5,011 nucleotides of DNA from Bacteroidaceae bacterium. Lineage in GTDB: Bacteria; Bacteroidota; Bacteroidia; Bacteroidales; Bacteroidaceae. Of this stretch, positions 1 to 5,011 are shown in pieces. The stretch is taken from assembly GCA_016284115.1 (NCBI GenBank), contig JAEEOD010000114.1, forward strand, positions 1 through 5,011, in the 5' to 3' direction. Both the position numbers and the translations under genes were made by a program. Under the pieces are notes generated by a model. The model saw only the letters and a list, made by a program, of their open reading frames with translations. It had not been told where the DNA came from and did no database searches. How positions within the stretch are numbered: the stretch's first letter is position 1; each line of letters starts with the position of its first letter.

Positions 1-1
1 A

Positions 2-55
2 TCGGCTTCTATTTTCCTTAATGAGTCGGTGAACGTAATGCACATTGAGTTATGA
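2..55 (+). CDS. Possible 3' end of an upstream gene (partial)
   Basis: Frame 2 is open from the left edge and ends at TGA 53-55, giving a 17-residue tail that ends in VNVMHIEL. Its stop overlaps the proB start as ATGA, the usual geometry of translational coupling inside an operon. The two other plus frames close earlier, at TAA 19-21 and at a TGA near position 30. The tail is too short to recognise a family, and a 17-codon open frame can arise by chance, so the overlap is the only real support. If the gene is real, proB is not the first gene of its operon. Confidence 0.4.
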   Translation, partial: SASIFLNESVNVMHIEL

Positions 56-1122
56 AAAGAATCGTTATCAAGGTGGGTAGTAATGTGCTGACCCGAAAGG
101 ACGGTACACTGGATGTGACACGCATGTCGGCATTGGTTGACCAAATCGCCCAACTTCGGCATAAAGGTATGGAGATAATACTGGTATCGTCAGGAGCCGT
201 AGCTTCTGGACGAAGCGAGTTGAAACTATCTGAACACCATCTTGACACTACCTCTCAGCGTCAACTTTTTTCTGCTGTTGGACAAGCAAAACTCATCAAC
301 CGTTATTATGAGTTGTTCCGAGATCATGGTATGGTGGTAGGTCAAGTGCTAACCATGAAGGAGAGCTTTGGCACACGTCGGCATTATCTCAATCAGAAGA
401 ACTGCATGACGGTGATGCTGGAACATGGGGTGATTCCTATTGTGAATGAGAATGATACAATCAGTGTAACGGAGTTAATGTTTACTGATAATGATGAATT
501 GAGTGGATTGATAGCATCTATGATGGATGCCGATGCTTTAATCATCTTGAGCAATATTGATGGCATTTATAAAGGTTCTCCTTCTGAACCTGGATCACAG
601 GTAATTCGTGAGATCGGACAGAAGATGGACTTAACTGATTATATTCAAACTTCTAAATCTAGTTTCGGACGTGGTGGTATGTTGACCAAAACTAGTATTG
701 CTCGTAAGGTAGCGGATGAAGGGATTGAAGTTATCATTGCAAATGGAAAACGCGATGACATCTTGCTCCATTTGTTGCTAGAGAGAGATGCAGTTTGTAC
801 ACGTTTTATTCCCAAATCTAAGCCTATTAGTGGTGTTAAAAAGTGGATTGCACATAGTGAGGGATTTGCCAAAGGTGACATCACTATCAATGCGAAGGCG
901 TTAGAAGCTTTGAGAGGTGATAAGGCCGTGAGTGTATTGCCTATAGGTATTATTGAAGTGACTGGCGAATTCGAAAAAGACGATATTATCCGTATTGTGG
1001 ATGAAGAAGGCAACCAAATTGGAGTGGGGAAGGCTAATTGTACTTCTGCTCAAGCCAAGACTGCTATGGGTAAACATGCAGGTCGCCCTGTAGTGCATTA
1101 CGATTATTTATATATGGAATAA
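52..1122 (+). CDS. proB: Glutamate 5-kinase (gamma-glutamyl kinase) with C-terminal PUA domain
   Basis: Cytoplasmic enzyme that phosphorylates the gamma-carboxyl of L-glutamate with ATP, the first and normally feedback-controlled step of proline synthesis. The 356 residues show the two-domain layout of full-length ProB (E. coli about 367 residues). An amino-acid kinase domain spans about 1-250, with the phosphate loop KVGSNVLT (7-14), VSSGAVASG (45-53), the glutamate-site segment VNENDTIS (131-138), FTDNDELSG (144-152), LSNIDGIY (166-173) and GRGGMLTK (206-213). A PUA domain follows at about 258-356. The start at 52 is chosen because [10 protein letters not shown] begins directly at the first strand and the family's N-terminus fits. 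No strong ribosome binding site is present, and the ATG overlaps an upstream stop. proA follows after 4 bases. The product gamma-glutamyl phosphate is labile and is handed to ProA. Key motifs look intact, so an active enzyme is expected. Confidence 0.96.
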   Translation: MKRIVIKVGSNVLTRKDGTLDVTRMSALVDQIAQLRHKGMEIILVSSGAVASGRSELKLSEHHLDTTSQRQLFSAVGQAKLINRYYELFRDHGMVVGQVLTMKESFGTRRHYLNQKNCMTVMLEHGVIPIVNENDTISVTELMFTDNDELSGLIASMMDADALIILSNIDGIYKGSPSEPGSQVIREIGQKMDLTDYIQTSKSSFGRGGMLTKTSIARKVADEGIEVIIANGKRDDILLHLLLERDAVCTRFIPKSKPISGVKKWIAHSEGFAKGDITINAKALEALRGDKAVSVLPIGIIEVTGEFEKDDIIRIVDEEGNQIGVGKANCTSAQAKTAMGKHAGRPVVHYDYLYME

Positions 1123-1126
1123 GTGT

Positions 1127-2374
1127 ATGGATATAAAAACTCAATTACAAGAGGTACATCAAGCTGCTAAGTCGTTGCTACGGCTGAGTGACGAAAGGAT
1201 AGCAGAAGTATTGTGTGCTGTTGCAGATGAGATGATGGCTCAGGCTAATGTGATTTTGGGTGCTAATGAGCAAGATTTGCATCGCATGGATTCTGCTAAT
1301 CCGAAGTATGACCGTCTGAAGTTGACACTTGAAAGATTGCAAGGCATTGCTGATGATATGCGTAATGTGGCAAAGCTACCTTCGCCAGTAGGTAAGGTGC
1401 TTAAAGAGACTATTCGTCCTAATGGTTTAAAGATTAAGCAGGTTAGTGTACCTTTTGGCGTTATTGGTATCATCTATGAAGCCCGTCCTAACGTCAGTTA
1501 TGATGTGTTCTCACTCTGTTTACGTAGTCATAATGCTTGTGTATTGAAGGGTGGTAGTGATGCACAAGACACGAATGAAGCATCTGTTGGCATCATTCAT
1601 TGCGTTTTGAAGCGTTTCGGTATTGATACCCATGTGGTGGAGTTGTTGCCAGCTGATCGCGAAGCCACATCTGAGTTATTGCATGCACGAGGACTGGTAG
1701 ATTTGATCATCCCTCGTGGAAGCAGTGGCTTGATTCGTTTTGTGCGTGACAATGCTACGGTGCCTGTCATTGAGACTGGTGCAGGTATTTGCCATACTTA
1801 TTTCGATGCCTTTGGAGATATAGCAAAGGGTACACCTATTATTTATAATGCCAAGACACGCCGTGTGTCAGTATGCAATGCATTAGATTGTGTGTTGCTG
1901 CATCGTAGCCGTTTGTCTGATTTGCCTGCTTTGTGTACTCCATTAGCAAACCAAAATGTGGTGATTTATGCCGACCAAGAGGCTTACGCTTCTCTGCAAA
2001 GTTACTATCCTGCAGCTTTGCTGCAACTTGCTACAGAAGAGAGCTTCGGCACAGAATTCCTGGATTACAAGATGGCGATTAAGACAGTGGCTTCTTTGGA
2101 TGAGGCGATTACGTGGATTAATAAGGTGGCTTCTGGCCATAGCGAGTGCATCGTTACAGAAGATAAGGAGGTAGCTGATAGGTTCTGTAGCGAGGTTGAT
2201 GCAGCTTGCGTTTATTGGAATGCGCCTACATCATTTAGCGATGGAGCACAATTTGGCTTAGGCGCCGAGATAGGTATTAGTACCCAGAAACTTCATGCTC
2301 GTGGTCCAATGGCGTTGGAGGCTATCACTACGTATAAATGGATGATTGAGGGTGAAGGTCAAATAAGAAAATAA
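1127..2374 (+). CDS. proA: Gamma-glutamyl phosphate reductase (glutamate-5-semialdehyde dehydrogenase)
   Basis: Cytoplasmic NADPH-dependent reductase that turns gamma-glutamyl phosphate into glutamate-5-semialdehyde, which cyclises to pyrroline-5-carboxylate for ProC. Its 415 residues match the usual length (E. coli 417). Aldehyde-dehydrogenase-fold landmarks occur in order: [16 protein letters not shown] (108-123), the cofactor segment LKGGSDA (140-146), [10 protein letters not shown] (194-203), ETGAGICH (216-223), the catalytic cysteine Cys250 in [10 protein letters not shown] (245-254), and the C-terminal signature [19 protein letters not shown] (376-394). The gene starts 4 bases after the proB stop and argF' begins 7 bases after its own stop, consistent with one transcript and a ProB-ProA complex. 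Just before the C-terminal signature, the NASTRF-DG stretch known from E. coli reads NAPTSFSDG here (365-373). This may be lineage variation. Identification is secure. Confidence 0.97.
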   Translation: MDIKTQLQEVHQAAKSLLRLSDERIAEVLCAVADEMMAQANVILGANEQDLHRMDSANPKYDRLKLTLERLQGIADDMRNVAKLPSPVGKVLKETIRPNGLKIKQVSVPFGVIGIIYEARPNVSYDVFSLCLRSHNACVLKGGSDAQDTNEASVGIIHCVLKRFGIDTHVVELLPADREATSELLHARGLVDLIIPRGSSGLIRFVRDNATVPVIETGAGICHTYFDAFGDIAKGTPIIYNAKTRRVSVCNALDCVLLHRSRLSDLPALCTPLANQNVVIYADQEAYASLQSYYPAALLQLATEESFGTEFLDYKMAIKTVASLDEAITWINKVASGHSECIVTEDKEVADRFCSEVDAACVYWNAPTSFSDGAQFGLGAEIGISTQKLHARGPMALEAITTYKWMIEGEGQIRK

Positions 2375-2381
2375 TTGAACG

Positions 2382-3344
2382 ATGAGATATTTCAGTAAAG
2401 TGACAGATTTAGGCGACTTGCATCAGGCGTTGCAAGAAGCTTTAGAAATAAAGAACGATAGGTTCAAGTATGTTGAGTTTGGCAAGAATAAAACCTTGCT
2501 GATGGTATTTTTCAATTCCAGTTTGCGTACGCGATTGAGCACACAAAAAGCTGCTATGAATTTGGGTATGAATGTGATTGTACTGGATGTGAACCAAGGA
2601 GCATGGAAACTTGAAACAGAGCGTGGCGTGATTATGGATGGCGACAAGAGTGAGCATTTATTGGAGGCTATCCCCGTTATGGGTTGCTATTGTGATATGA
2701 TTGGCGTCCGTTCATTTGCTGGGTTGAAGGAGCGTGACTACGACTATGCTGAAACTGTTTTCAATCAGTTCGTAAAGTATAGTGGTCGTCCAGTATTTGC
2801 GATGGAAACGGCAACTGTACATCCTTTGCAAGCTTTTGCTGACTTGATTACTATCGAGGAATATAAGGAAGTAAAACGCCCTAAGGTGGTGCTTACGTGG
2901 GCTCCTCATCCAAAGGCTTTGCCACAAGCTGTTCCCAACTCGTTTTCAGAGTGGATGAATGCAGCTGATGTGGATTTTGTTATCACACATCCTAAAGGTT
3001 ACGAACTAGATTCTGCTTTTGTGGGTAATGCAGTGGTGGAATACGACCAAAAGAAGGCGTTAGCTGGTGCAGATTTTGTCTATGCCAAGAACTGGAGTTG
3101 TCCTGGTGTGACGAATCCAGCTGACTATGGACAGGTATTAAGTAAAGACATGAGTTGGACTATTGATACAGAGCACATGAGTTGGACAAACAATGCTTTT
3201 TTTATGCACTGCTTGCCAGTCCGCCGTAATATGATAGTAACTGATGATGTGATCGAGAGTCCGCGTTCAATAGTAATACCAGAAGCAGCTAATCGTGAGA
3301 TTTCTGCTACCCTTGTGATAAAACGCATATTGGAAAGCATTTAA
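2382..3344 (+). CDS. argF': N-succinyl-L-ornithine carbamoyltransferase (SOTCase)
   Basis: Cytoplasmic transcarbamylase that makes N-succinyl-L-citrulline from carbamoyl phosphate and N-succinyl-L-ornithine in the arginine pathway of Bacteroides and relatives. It is not a classical ornithine carbamoyltransferase. The 320 residues include the carbamoyl-phosphate motif SLRTR (47-51), HPLQ (147-150), the proline-rich segment APHPKALPQAVPNS (174-187), AKNW (235-238) and HCLPVRRN (276-283). From memory, it resembles the Bacteroides fragilis enzyme (about 318 residues) closely over most of its length, including NQGAWKLETERGVIMDGDK (71-89). Residue 90, proline in the B. fragilis enzyme and glutamate in acetylornithine transcarbamylases, is serine here. 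The loop after AKNW (SCPGVTNPADYGQ) appears slightly longer than in B. fragilis. No clear Shine-Dalgarno precedes the start, only an A-rich stretch. Its place after proBA links arginine and proline synthesis. Confidence 0.93.
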   Translation: MRYFSKVTDLGDLHQALQEALEIKNDRFKYVEFGKNKTLLMVFFNSSLRTRLSTQKAAMNLGMNVIVLDVNQGAWKLETERGVIMDGDKSEHLLEAIPVMGCYCDMIGVRSFAGLKERDYDYAETVFNQFVKYSGRPVFAMETATVHPLQAFADLITIEEYKEVKRPKVVLTWAPHPKALPQAVPNSFSEWMNAADVDFVITHPKGYELDSAFVGNAVVEYDQKKALAGADFVYAKNWSCPGVTNPADYGQVLSKDMSWTIDTEHMSWTNNAFFMHCLPVRRNMIVTDDVIESPRSIVIPEAANREISATLVIKRILESI

Positions 3345-3348
3345 GCAG

Positions 3349-4419
3349 ATGAAAAGATTATATCTTATAATATTAATATTGGCAGCTGCTCAATTCACCT
3401 TTGCCCAGAATTTGGAGTGGAGACTTGGTGCAGAAGGTTTTTTTGATAATGGCGAGGGTGACGATACCTATCGTACCACCTTGACTTTTGGAGGTCTGCG
3501 TGTTACCCCTGAAATAGGCTTTAGCTGGGACGAAGGTAAGCATAGCATCATGGCGGGTTATAGTGGTCATTTAGAGTTTGGTATAAAGCATGGCTTTACT
3601 GATGGCATCCCTGTATTGTACTATCGTTATCAAACTAAACCTTTGACTTTTACATTTGGTAGCTTCCAACGTGACAAGTTATTAGGCGATTATCCATCTT
3701 TTATGTTTGCCGATACCATTCGCTATTATCGTCCTACCATGCAAGGTTTTGCAATCCAGCATCAGTATAAGCGAGGCTATTTTGAGGCATTTTTAGACTG
3801 GACAGGCTTCCGTACGAATAAAGACCGTGAGCAGTTCATGGCAGGTCTTAGCTTCAAGCATACCATAGGAAAGATGGAGGATGAGGCATTCAGCAAGGTG
3901 AGTAACCGTTTCTATGTTGGCTTAGAAGGGTATTACTATCACTATGCGCTTACTTGGCATGCTGATGAGAAGCAACATATCCACGACAATCTGGTGGCAC
4001 ATCCATTCGTGGGCTATCAATTGGAAAGCCGTGTCGTCGATGCAGGTTTTGATGCTAGGGTAGGAGCTTTAGCTAGTTTCGATCGTGAACGTGCTATGGA
4101 TGATGGTCGCCGCACTCCTTTCGGCTTTTTGGGAGAGGTGAATGCACACTATAAACGCTTCTTCTTAGAAGATATCTTTTATGCAGGTCGTCATCAGCAA
4201 CCTTTTGGCAAGAAATATTTTGGGGCCTATTACTGGGCTGATACTTATTATAATGCTCCCGTATATAACCGTACTGACCTCAAATATCAGTTCATCGTCA
4301 ATAAATATGTCTCTGGCTATGCAGGTGCCATATTCAACATCACAAAAACTGGGCTGAATTGGCATCAGGTGCTCACTCTTCGAGTAAATTTAGGGGGCAG
4401 TTTCGGTAAGGTTAATTAA
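3349..4419 (+). CDS. Predicted outer-membrane beta-barrel protein of unknown function
   Basis: I do not recognise a named family. The 356-residue product opens with a typical signal peptide: MKR, a hydrophobic core (about 4-18) and a likely signal peptidase I site after TFA (residue 19), leaving a mature protein that begins QN. No lipobox cysteine is present and no cysteine is seen anywhere. The mature part has many alternating aromatic and polar stretches of beta-strand character, for example LTFTFGSFQR (99-108), FYVGLEGYYYHYAL (188-201), FGAYYWADTYY (291-301), VSGYAGAIFNIT (321-332) and a closing strand VLTLRVNLGGSF (341-352). This suggests a barrel in the outer membrane, perhaps porin-like. 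The start is 4 bases after the argF' stop, so it is probably co-translated with the biosynthetic genes. The final residue is not aromatic, unlike many proteobacterial porins. The localisation call is an inference and no substrate can be assigned. Confidence 0.85.
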   Translation: MKRLYLIILILAAAQFTFAQNLEWRLGAEGFFDNGEGDDTYRTTLTFGGLRVTPEIGFSWDEGKHSIMAGYSGHLEFGIKHGFTDGIPVLYYRYQTKPLTFTFGSFQRDKLLGDYPSFMFADTIRYYRPTMQGFAIQHQYKRGYFEAFLDWTGFRTNKDREQFMAGLSFKHTIGKMEDEAFSKVSNRFYVGLEGYYYHYALTWHADEKQHIHDNLVAHPFVGYQLESRVVDAGFDARVGALASFDRERAMDDGRRTPFGFLGEVNAHYKRFFLEDIFYAGRHQQPFGKKYFGAYYWADTYYNAPVYNRTDLKYQFIVNKYVSGYAGAIFNITKTGLNWHQVLTLRVNLGGSFGKVN

Positions 4420-4486
4420 GGTCTTTTTCATAGTTTTTCTCCCAACGAAGGCTGTTTTTTGAAAGGAGCGTCTTCTATTACTTGTC

Positions 4487-4625
4487 GGAGGCTTTGCTAT
4501 GGGTCGTCGCAGTATCTGCTATCAGTGATCGCAGTATCTCCTATACCCCCATAACAGATACTGCAACGACCCATGGGAGATATTGGAACGAGTGATAGTA
4601 GCCTTTCCCTTAATAGATAGCAAAG
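4487..4625. repeat. Composite inverted repeat of four related 22-base units
   Basis: Two tandem 22-base units (4497-4518, 4519-4540) both start CTAT and contain GCAGTATCT. They agree at 17 of 22 positions. After a short centre (CTAT, ACCCCC, ATAA) come two inverted copies (4555-4576, 4577-4598). Unit 1 matches the reverse complement of unit 3 at 20 of 22 positions, extending to 26 bases with 3 mismatches (4497-4522 against 4551-4576). Unit 2 matches the reverse complement of unit 4 at 16 of 22. The whole left arm 4497-4544 can also pair in register with 4551-4598 at 33 of 48 positions around the 6-base loop ACCCCC. GGCT/AGCC (4490-4493, 4600-4603) adds to that stem, and a perfect 9-base pair CTTTGCTAT/ATAGCAAAG (4492-4500, 4617-4625) frames the element. 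It could be a REP-like or MITE-like intergenic repeat, or an RNA structure at the operon's 3' end. No flanking target duplication is seen. Confidence 0.8.
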
Positions 4626-4670
4626 ATTAGTTCTGGTGATGGAAATATCTGCCTCAAAATAACACTGCGA

Positions 4671-4701
4671 GTTTGTTCATAGTGACCCACTAATAACAAA
4701 C
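4671..4701. repeat. Stem-loop in the intergenic region
   Basis: GTTTGTT (4671-4677) pairs perfectly with AACAAAC (4695-4701). After a 2-by-2 internal loop, TAGTG (4680-4684) pairs with CACTA (4688-4692) around a 3-base loop ACC. No T run follows on the plus strand and no A run precedes it, so a classic intrinsic terminator is unlikely in either direction. It may be a 3'-end structure of the operon message or a protein site, and its function is unknown. Confidence 0.5.
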
Positions 4702-4896
4702 GAGCTACTTCCCAATTTCCTTTCTGACCCTAATCTTCTTGCTAGCTAGTTCCAGATTCATGGTTTGTTTCTTTATATCAAAGACGATCCTCGTTGATAG
4801 CATGAACATTTCTATTTGGTGATTTGGTTGTTCCAAACCCTCTTTTTGATAACTCGAGCCCTGTTTCTCCCTCATATATAGATATGGTATATTTTT

Positions 4897-4919
4897 TTTT
4901 CAAAAAATTCTTTTGAAAA
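4897..4919. repeat. AT-rich inverted repeat just upstream of the promoter
   Basis: TTTTCAAAA (4897-4905) and TTTTGAAAA (4911-4919) are exact reverse complements separated by 5 bases (AATTC). The repeat lies in a run of T and A stretches that ends four bases before the -33 TTTG. The position suits an UP-like or bent-DNA element, or a regulator site. Because the composition is so AT-rich, chance symmetry is a real alternative. Confidence 0.45.
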
Positions 4920-4922
4920 TAT

Positions 4923-4953
4923 TTTGTGGAGTCGTAGAAAGTTTCTACCTTTG
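4923..4953 (+). promoter_or_regulatory. Bacteroidetes-type sigma-ABfr promoter
   Basis: TTTG (4923-4926) is followed after 19 bases by TACCTTTG (4946-4953), a full match to the known -33 TTTG / -7 TAnnTTTG promoter of Bacteroidetes. Transcription should start a few bases after the -7 box, at about 4957-4962, and run right. No start codon with a useful frame lies before the window ends: ATG at 4991 stops after three codons, while ATG at 5002 stays open for only the last few bases. The gene it serves therefore lies mostly or wholly outside. Confidence 0.85.
4934..4948. promoter_or_regulatory. Perfect 15-bp palindrome overlapping the -7 box (operator candidate)
   Basis: GTAGAAA, one G, then TTTCTAC forms an exact inverted repeat with 7-base arms. 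It fills the promoter spacer and covers the TAC of the -7 box, where a bound dimeric repressor would block RNA polymerase. No regulator is encoded in the window, so the operator role is inferred only from symmetry and position. Confidence 0.4.
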
Positions 4954-4984
4954 CATCCGCCTTCCGCAAGGGATGCTTTTTTTT
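4953..4984 (+). terminator. Terminator-like stem-loop with T8 tail, overlapping the promoter
   Basis: GCATCC (4953-4958) pairs with GGATGC (4971-4976). Inside, CTT (4961-4963) pairs with AAG (4968-4970) around the loop CCGC, with a 2-base bulge. Eight T residues (4977-4984) follow at once, the form of an intrinsic terminator. The left arm begins at the last base of the -7 box, so most of it lies upstream of the expected start site. Only transcripts coming from further left would carry the full hairpin. It could therefore stop read-through from the proBA-argF' operon without stopping the local promoter. Alternatively it is leader structure or a DNA-level operator. Confidence 0.5.
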
Positions 4985-5011
4985 AGTTCTATGAAATACT
5001 GATGTACAGAG

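Larger units (their letters stand above)
4420..5011. other. 592-base intergenic region, repeat-rich, no convincing gene
   Basis: No frame of useful length with a recognisable product is seen on either strand. The best open frame (minus strand, 4778-4969, 63 codons) runs across the promoter described below and resembles no protein I know. The region holds a composite inverted repeat, a smaller stem-loop, an AT-rich inverted repeat and a promoter near the right edge. The T-rich stretch just after the operon (4423-4460) has T runs but no hairpin before them, so no classic terminator is placed directly behind the last gene. Confidence 0.8.

Noticed and set aside
2382..3344. Annotation as classical ornithine carbamoyltransferase or aspartate carbamoyltransferase
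   Set aside because: The overall sequence follows the Bacteroides SOTCase, including NQGAWKLETERG and the proline-rich APHPKALPQAVP segment, and not the ornithine or aspartate enzymes.
4420..4470. Intrinsic terminator immediately after the last gene
   Set aside because: T runs are present, but I found no stem-loop in front of them, so a terminator call is not supported here.
4497..4598. CRISPR array
   Set aside because: The units are adjacent without spacers, are only two per orientation, and the second pair is inverted. No cas genes are present.
4487..4625. Intact insertion sequence or proven MITE
   Set aside because: There is no transposase frame and no flanking target-site duplication. 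Only the palindromic repeat can be stated.
4778..4969. 63-codon open frame on the minus strand
   Set aside because: It runs antisense across the promoter, its palindrome and the A/T tract. It has a lysine-rich, low-complexity start, no recognisable family and no minus-strand promoter beside it.
4977..5011. Start of the downstream coding gene or an RNA gene at the right edge
   Set aside because: ATG at 4991 stops after three codons, and ATG at 5002 has too few bases to judge. No tRNA or rRNA start is recognisable.

Overview
The window looks like a piece of chromosome from a member of the Bacteroidales (Bacteroides/Prevotella-like). Three things point there. The carbamoyltransferase is of the N-succinylornithine type typical of that group. 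Start codons lack strong Shine-Dalgarno sequences. The only good promoter, near the right edge, has the Bacteroidetes form (TTTG, 19-base spacer, TAnnTTTG) rather than the E. coli form. The genus cannot be fixed from the sequence alone.

Positions 52-4419 hold four tightly packed plus-strand genes separated by 4, 7 and 4 bases, so almost certainly one operon: proB (glutamate 5-kinase), proA (gamma-glutamyl phosphate reductase), argF' (N-succinyl-L-ornithine carbamoyltransferase) and an unnamed outer-membrane beta-barrel protein with a signal peptide. ProB and ProA take glutamate to glutamate semialdehyde, the precursor of proline. ArgF' performs the carbamoylation step of the succinylated arginine pathway of Bacteroidetes. 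The operon thus joins two glutamate-derived amino-acid pathways and ends in a surface protein whose role is unknown. The proB start overlaps the stop of an open frame entering from the left edge (ATGA), so the operon may begin upstream of the window, and no promoter is seen in bases 1-51.

Positions 4420-5011 (592 bases) contain no convincing gene but are rich in structure. There is a composite inverted repeat built from two tandem 22-base units followed by two inverted copies (about 4487-4625), a smaller stem-loop (4671-4701), an AT-rich inverted repeat (4897-4919) and a near-consensus Bacteroidetes promoter (4923-4953). A perfect 15-bp palindrome overlaps the -7 box of that promoter, and a terminator-like stem-loop with eight T residues starts at the last base of the -7 box. 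The promoter should drive a gene beyond the right edge.

The points most worth a second look are Ser90 in ArgF' at the position that sets acetyl- versus succinylornithine specificity, the composite repeat, the palindrome and terminator-like hairpin layered on the promoter, and the outer-membrane protein in an amino-acid operon. No wholly new system can be claimed from this window.
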